A stretch of DNA of 35,375 bases, from positions 1 to 35,375 of the forward strand of contig CAINLJ010000052.1 of the NCBI GenBank assembly GCA_903850335.1, given 5' to 3'. The notes below the pieces were generated by a model, which did not search any database, was not told the origin of the DNA, and was given only the letters and a program-made list of their open reading frames with translations. The DNA comes from an uncultured Bacteroidia bacterium (GTDB taxonomy: Bacteria; Bacteroidota; Bacteroidia; Bacteroidales; Prolixibacteraceae). Of the stretch, positions 32,197-35,375 are shown piece after piece. The position numbers and the translations under genes are program-made. Each line of letters starts with the position of its first letter. The stretch's first letter is position 1.

Positions 32197-33147
32197 ATGA
32201 GAACATTCACAGTCCTATTGTTTGTAATCGTTTGCAGTTTATCACTAAAGGCTCAGGAAGATTTGAGTAAACTGTTTGAAAATGTAACTCCGAAAAATGA
32301 GAAGCATCAGGTAATTGCTACATTTAAATCGCCGCAAATCGTTAATGGCCAATCCAATGAAACGACGCACAAACACGATTTACTTTTTGTAGTGATGCAC
32401 AGGTTTGGTGATATTGCAGGAAGTTACGGTGGAATGCAGACCTTTTATGGCCTTGATAATTCTTCGGACATTCTGATTGGTTTTGATTATGGTATCTCTG
32501 ACCGATGGAGTTTTGGTTTAGGAAGGGCAAAAGGAGCGCCGAATGGCACAAATACAAGTCAAAAACAAATGTTCTATTTGAAAACAAAGTACCGGTTAAT
32601 CAAGCAAACAACCGATAACCGACTGCCTTTTTCGGTAACTTTATTTGGAAATAGTGTTGCTTCCGGGATGGACAGGCTGAGCCTTGCCACATCGGACGCC
32701 GATTTTCAAAAATTCTCCGATAGGATGAGCTTTGTAATTCAAGCCATTATTACCAGAAAATTTAGTGATAACTTTTCACTTGCTTTGACGCCGACCTATG
32801 TCCTTAGAAATTATGTATCATTTATGGACATGAATAACATTTATAGTCTGGGGATTGGAGGACGGATGAAAGTCAGTCGCCGTATGGCACTGATTGCCGA
32901 TTACTTTTTAACTTTCAGGAGTCAGGAGAGCAAAAACTATTTTCTTCAGCAAAAGGGATTCCGGTTTTATAATCCCCTTGGAGTTGGCCTTGAAATGGAA
33001 ACGGGCGGACACGTTTTTAACTTCATTTTTACCAATTCTACTGCCATTCTCGAAAACCAGTTTATCCCGAGTACAAGCAGTTCGTGGACCAAAGGTGGGT
33101 TTCGCTGGGGATTCAGCATTTCAAGGACATTTACCGTGTCAAAATAG
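32197..33147 (+). CDS. DUF5777 family outer-membrane-barrel-like protein
   Basis: A 316-residue secreted protein of a Bacteroidetes family of unknown function (DUF5777). The chosen ATG 32197 begins a good signal peptide, MRTFTVLLFVIVCSLSLKAQ; an upstream ATG at 32137, overlapping the YceI stop, would hide it behind 20 residues. Alternating hydrophobic strands with aromatic girdles (HKHDLLFVVMHRFGDIAGSY, ILIGFDYGISDRWSFGLG, FSLALTPTYVLRNYVSF, MALIADYFLTFRS, KGGFRWGFSISRTF) suggest a beta-barrel in the outer membrane. It is the third gene of the cytochrome/YceI cluster. Recurrent clustering with YceI and small cytochromes is my recollection, not tested here. Confidence 0.78.
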   Translation: MRTFTVLLFVIVCSLSLKAQEDLSKLFENVTPKNEKHQVIATFKSPQIVNGQSNETTHKHDLLFVVMHRFGDIAGSYGGMQTFYGLDNSSDILIGFDYGISDRWSFGLGRAKGAPNGTNTSQKQMFYLKTKYRLIKQTTDNRLPFSVTLFGNSVASGMDRLSLATSDADFQKFSDRMSFVIQAIITRKFSDNFSLALTPTYVLRNYVSFMDMNNIYSLGIGGRMKVSRRMALIADYFLTFRSQESKNYFLQQKGFRFYNPLGVGLEMETGGHVFNFIFTNSTAILENQFIPSTSSSWTKGGFRWGFSISRTFTVSK

Positions 33148-33285
33148 TCTGATCCCTGAACAATGTGGAAAACTTAAAGTGTGGTGTTAGATTTGAATTA
33201 AATTTTTAATGTAAATTGCAGTTAATTTGAACAAAGCCATTGGTAGTTTCGTTACCGTCTGCAAATTGATAGAATTGTCGCTTGA

Positions 33286-33912
33286 ATGGTTGAAAAAGAA
33301 TTGGAGCAGATTATTAATGGTTGTATAGAGCAAGACCGGCACAGTCAGGAATTGTTATATAAGAAGCTATATGGTTTTGCCATGAATATTTGTTTGCGAT
33401 TTGCCAATAATAGATATGAAGCCGCCGAAATATTGAATGATGGTTTTTTTAAAGCCTTTACAAACATTGAGAAATACGATACTAGCTGGCCATTTAAGGC
33501 ATGGCTAAGTAAAATCATGCACAACGTTTCCATCGACTATTACCGTACTAATTTAAAATGGAACCAAATGGTTGGTTTGGAAAAGTTCGACATCAAAGTC
33601 AATGAAGTTTCCATCGAGCATAAACTTGACTATGAGGATTTACTTAAAATAATTCAGCAACTTCCTCCAGCTTATAGGATCGTTTTTAATTTATATGCCA
33701 TTGACGGTTATTCGCACGAAGAAATTGCAGATATGATAGGAATTACTGCCAGTACTTCCAGATCAAACCTTCACAAGGCCCGTGTGAAATTACAGCAAAT
33801 GTTAGCAGTACCTCAATCAGTTTTTATCCTGTTGGTATTGGAATTAAGAAAAACAACAATCAACGAGGCAGCACAGGGTCATTTCATGAAAATTCAAGAA
33901 GATCATGATTAA
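33286..33912 (+). CDS. ECF-type RNA polymerase sigma factor
   Basis: A 208-residue sigma-70 family factor of the extracytoplasmic-function group. Region 2 spans about 20-90 (YKKLYGFAMNICLRFANNRYEAAEILNDGFFKAF, with the SWPFKAWLSKIMHNVSIDYYR helix after it) and region 4 about 118-172 (IQQLPPAYRIVFNLYAIDGYSHEEIADMIGITASTSRSNLHKARVKLQ). A C-terminal tail of about 35 residues follows region 4. The next gene, which encodes a membrane protein with an anti-sigma-like layout, begins inside its last codons (8-base overlap), so translation is coupled, as for sigma/anti-sigma pairs. No promoter recognised by this sigma was identified. The adjacent cytochrome/YceI operon is a possible target. Confidence 0.9.
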   Translation: MVEKELEQIINGCIEQDRHSQELLYKKLYGFAMNICLRFANNRYEAAEILNDGFFKAFTNIEKYDTSWPFKAWLSKIMHNVSIDYYRTNLKWNQMVGLEKFDIKVNEVSIEHKLDYEDLLKIIQQLPPAYRIVFNLYAIDGYSHEEIADMIGITASTSRSNLHKARVKLQQMLAVPQSVFILLVLELRKTTINEAAQGHFMKIQEDHD

Positions 33913-35182
33913 CAGGAATTTCGAACATATTGACAAATTATTTCAGGAAGGATTGAATCGTTCAGATGATCATTTAAATTTTCAGGACGCTGATTGGTTA
34001 AAACTAAAGGAACGACTTGATCGGAATGAAAAAAGGAAACGTGGAGTTTTCTGGTTAACACGGTTGGGTGGGATAGCTGCATTAATACTCCTGTTTTTCA
34101 CAATACGAATGCTATTACCTGAAGACCGAAAACAAATCATTCAGCAGGCTGAAGTTCAACAGAACGATCATAAACCAATTGTAGAGAAAATCAAGCCAAT
34201 TGCTTCTACCGAAGTCAAAAAAACGATTCGTAAAACAGAATTGGGTTCTAAAACCTTGTCGACTCAGAACAAACCGAATAGGCTGGCAAATGCCGGGAAG
34301 AAAGATCTGATATCCACCTCCATGCTGGCTAAAAATAAACCATCGGGCGAACAGTTATCCCCAAAGCATTTTTTGGATAGATCATCTGAAAATAAAACTA
34401 CGGTAAAAGATACTGTCCGGGCGGAAAACTTAAGTGTTGCTGCAGCATCAAACAGTCAAAGGGTTAACCCTGAAGAACAAGCCTCCGGGCAATCCGGTAC
34501 TATGAAGTCGGATAAACAGAAACGATCTTCTGCATATGAACCCTTGTATGCACCGAACGAAAGGCCCAATGAACTACCTCAACCTAAACAAAAATATCGC
34601 AAATTTGCATTGAGTGTGCTTGCTGCTCCCGATTATAATGGAGTACATGAGCTGAATAATGCGAGCATGGGTAATGATTTTGGACTCATGGTAACCTATA
34701 GAATTTCGAAAAACTGGAGCTTAAGTACAGGAGGGGTTTATGGCAAAAAAATATACGAAACAGGATTTAGTAATTATAACCCAACTAAGAATCTGTGGGA
34801 CGAATACTATCCTAAAACGGTAAATGCGGATTGTCGGATTCTCGACATTCCCTTGAATATCAGCTATACATTCCTTAACAGGAAGAATAGGACAATAAGT
34901 TTTGGCTCCGGGATATCATCATATATTATGCTTCGGGAAGATTATCATTTTAGCTATGTAGAACAAGACCCGGATAATACTCTTTCTTATCACGTTGTCA
35001 ACCAGAATCAGCATTGGCTGAGTGTCCTTAATTTTCAGGCAACCTACGAGCAGCGTTTAAATTCGAGGGTAAGCATCGGCCTGCAGCCATATATAAAGAT
35101 TCCTTTAAGTAATATTGGCTTTGCAGGAGTAAAACTTCAATCGCTTGGTATGGCGGTTATTCTTAACTGGAACTTCTATTAA
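33905..35182 (+). CDS. Candidate dual-membrane-spanning anti-sigma factor with C-terminal beta-barrel
   Basis: A 425-residue protein with three parts seen in the sequence. Residues 1-48 are a short charged cytoplasmic segment; 49-70 (FWLTRLGGIAALILLFFTIRM region) is a single membrane helix with Arg/Lys on its N-terminal side; 71-230 is a long Lys/Ser/Asn/Gln-rich disordered-looking linker; 231-425 is a beta-barrel-like domain (KFALSVLAAPDYNG, FGLMVTYRIS, LDIPLNISYTF) ending in the aromatic tail WNFY typical of outer-membrane insertion. A linker of about 160 residues can cross the periplasm. This layout matches the Dma family described in Bacteroides, where the N-terminus restrains an ECF sigma factor. 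It overlaps the sigma gene by 8 bases. The anti-sigma role is inferred. Confidence 0.8.
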   Translation: MINRNFEHIDKLFQEGLNRSDDHLNFQDADWLKLKERLDRNEKRKRGVFWLTRLGGIAALILLFFTIRMLLPEDRKQIIQQAEVQQNDHKPIVEKIKPIASTEVKKTIRKTELGSKTLSTQNKPNRLANAGKKDLISTSMLAKNKPSGEQLSPKHFLDRSSENKTTVKDTVRAENLSVAAASNSQRVNPEEQASGQSGTMKSDKQKRSSAYEPLYAPNERPNELPQPKQKYRKFALSVLAAPDYNGVHELNNASMGNDFGLMVTYRISKNWSLSTGGVYGKKIYETGFSNYNPTKNLWDEYYPKTVNADCRILDIPLNISYTFLNRKNRTISFGSGISSYIMLREDYHFSYVEQDPDNTLSYHVVNQNQHWLSVLNFQATYEQRLNSRVSIGLQPYIKIPLSNIGFAGVKLQSLGMAVILNWNFY

Positions 35183-35312
35183 TTTGAGTACTTCGTTTGT
35201 CACTGCAGCCTCGTAGATTTTCATAGGCTTCTCTCGGATCAGATGAAAAAGTTGTGGGGAAAGGTATAAAATTGAATTTTTATTTCATAAACAGCGATTT
35301 GCAGAAGTTTTG

Positions 35313-35340
35313 TTACCAAAGAGACAGAGGTGCAGAGCAC
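35313..35340 (+). repeat. CAGAG-type dispersed repeat fragment
   Basis: The stretch ACCAAAGAGACAGAGG followed by GCAGAGCAC resembles the decayed ACCGCAGAG repeat at 5238-5279. The last 190 bases of the window (35183-35375) hold no coding region I can support; this repeat is the only recognisable element. Confidence 0.35.
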
Positions 35341-35375
35341 TGATTATATTTGTAGAATACACGATGGGCTATGCA

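Overview
The window reads as a chromosomal segment of a Bacteroidota (Bacteroidetes) bacterium, most like the Bacteroidales/Marinilabiliales side of the phylum. Signs seen in the sequence: an ileS-dksA-lspA gene order; an IleRS of the GIHH type; a TraR/DksA protein lacking zinc cysteines; phylum-typical families (DUF5777, YceI, Tat-exported Gfo/Idh/MocA oxidoreductase, transglutaminase-like/beta-propeller protein); few Shine-Dalgarno sites; and several TAnnTTTG promoter elements of the Bacteroidetes kind. It is mostly densely packed housekeeping and metabolic DNA. I see no prophage, transposase, CRISPR array, rRNA or tRNA.

Layout. 1-225: hairpin-rich non-coding repeats. 226-4367 (minus): a class II aldolase and an MtnA-type sugar-phosphate isomerase, which together look like a 5'-methylthioadenosine/5'-deoxyadenosine salvage branch; then a TIM-barrel sugar isomerase/epimerase paired with a cytoplasmic Gfo/Idh/MocA oxidoreductase, closed by a terminator at 2138-2165. 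4634-5137 (plus): a membrane-anchored M15 peptidase. 5371-8325 (minus): a tetraheme NapC/NirT cytochrome fused to a SUMF1-type domain, followed by a Tat-signal Gfo/Idh/MocA oxidoreductase, with a strong terminator at 5309-5344. 8544-12635 (plus): an efflux adaptor, yidD and znuACB zinc uptake. 12672-15302 (minus): a large secreted transglutaminase-like plus propeller protein. 15452-20298: dusB, a CPBP protease, a DUF2147 protein, an S41 peptidase lipoprotein and lspA. 20402-26644 (minus): dksA-like gene, ileS with a poly-threonine tract, a LysE exporter, a hotdog thioesterase and an AAA ATPase. 26942-30352 (plus): PEP carboxylase and beta-carbonic anhydrase, a bicarbonate supply-and-use pair. 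30353-31213: 861 bases without a gene, holding repeats, a terminator-like hairpin and a perfect 18-bp palindrome. 31214-33147 (plus): a c-type cytochrome lipoprotein, a YceI protein and a DUF5777 protein. 33286-35182 (plus): an ECF sigma factor and a protein built to span both membranes, with a cytoplasmic N-terminus, one inner-membrane helix, a long linker and a C-terminal beta-barrel, probably its anti-sigma factor.

The best candidates for unusual biology are the cytochrome-SUMF1 fusion with its exported oxidoreductase, the dual-membrane anti-sigma candidate beside the cytochrome/YceI/DUF5777 cluster, and the MtnA-aldolase pair. All functional calls come from reading motifs by eye; no search was run.
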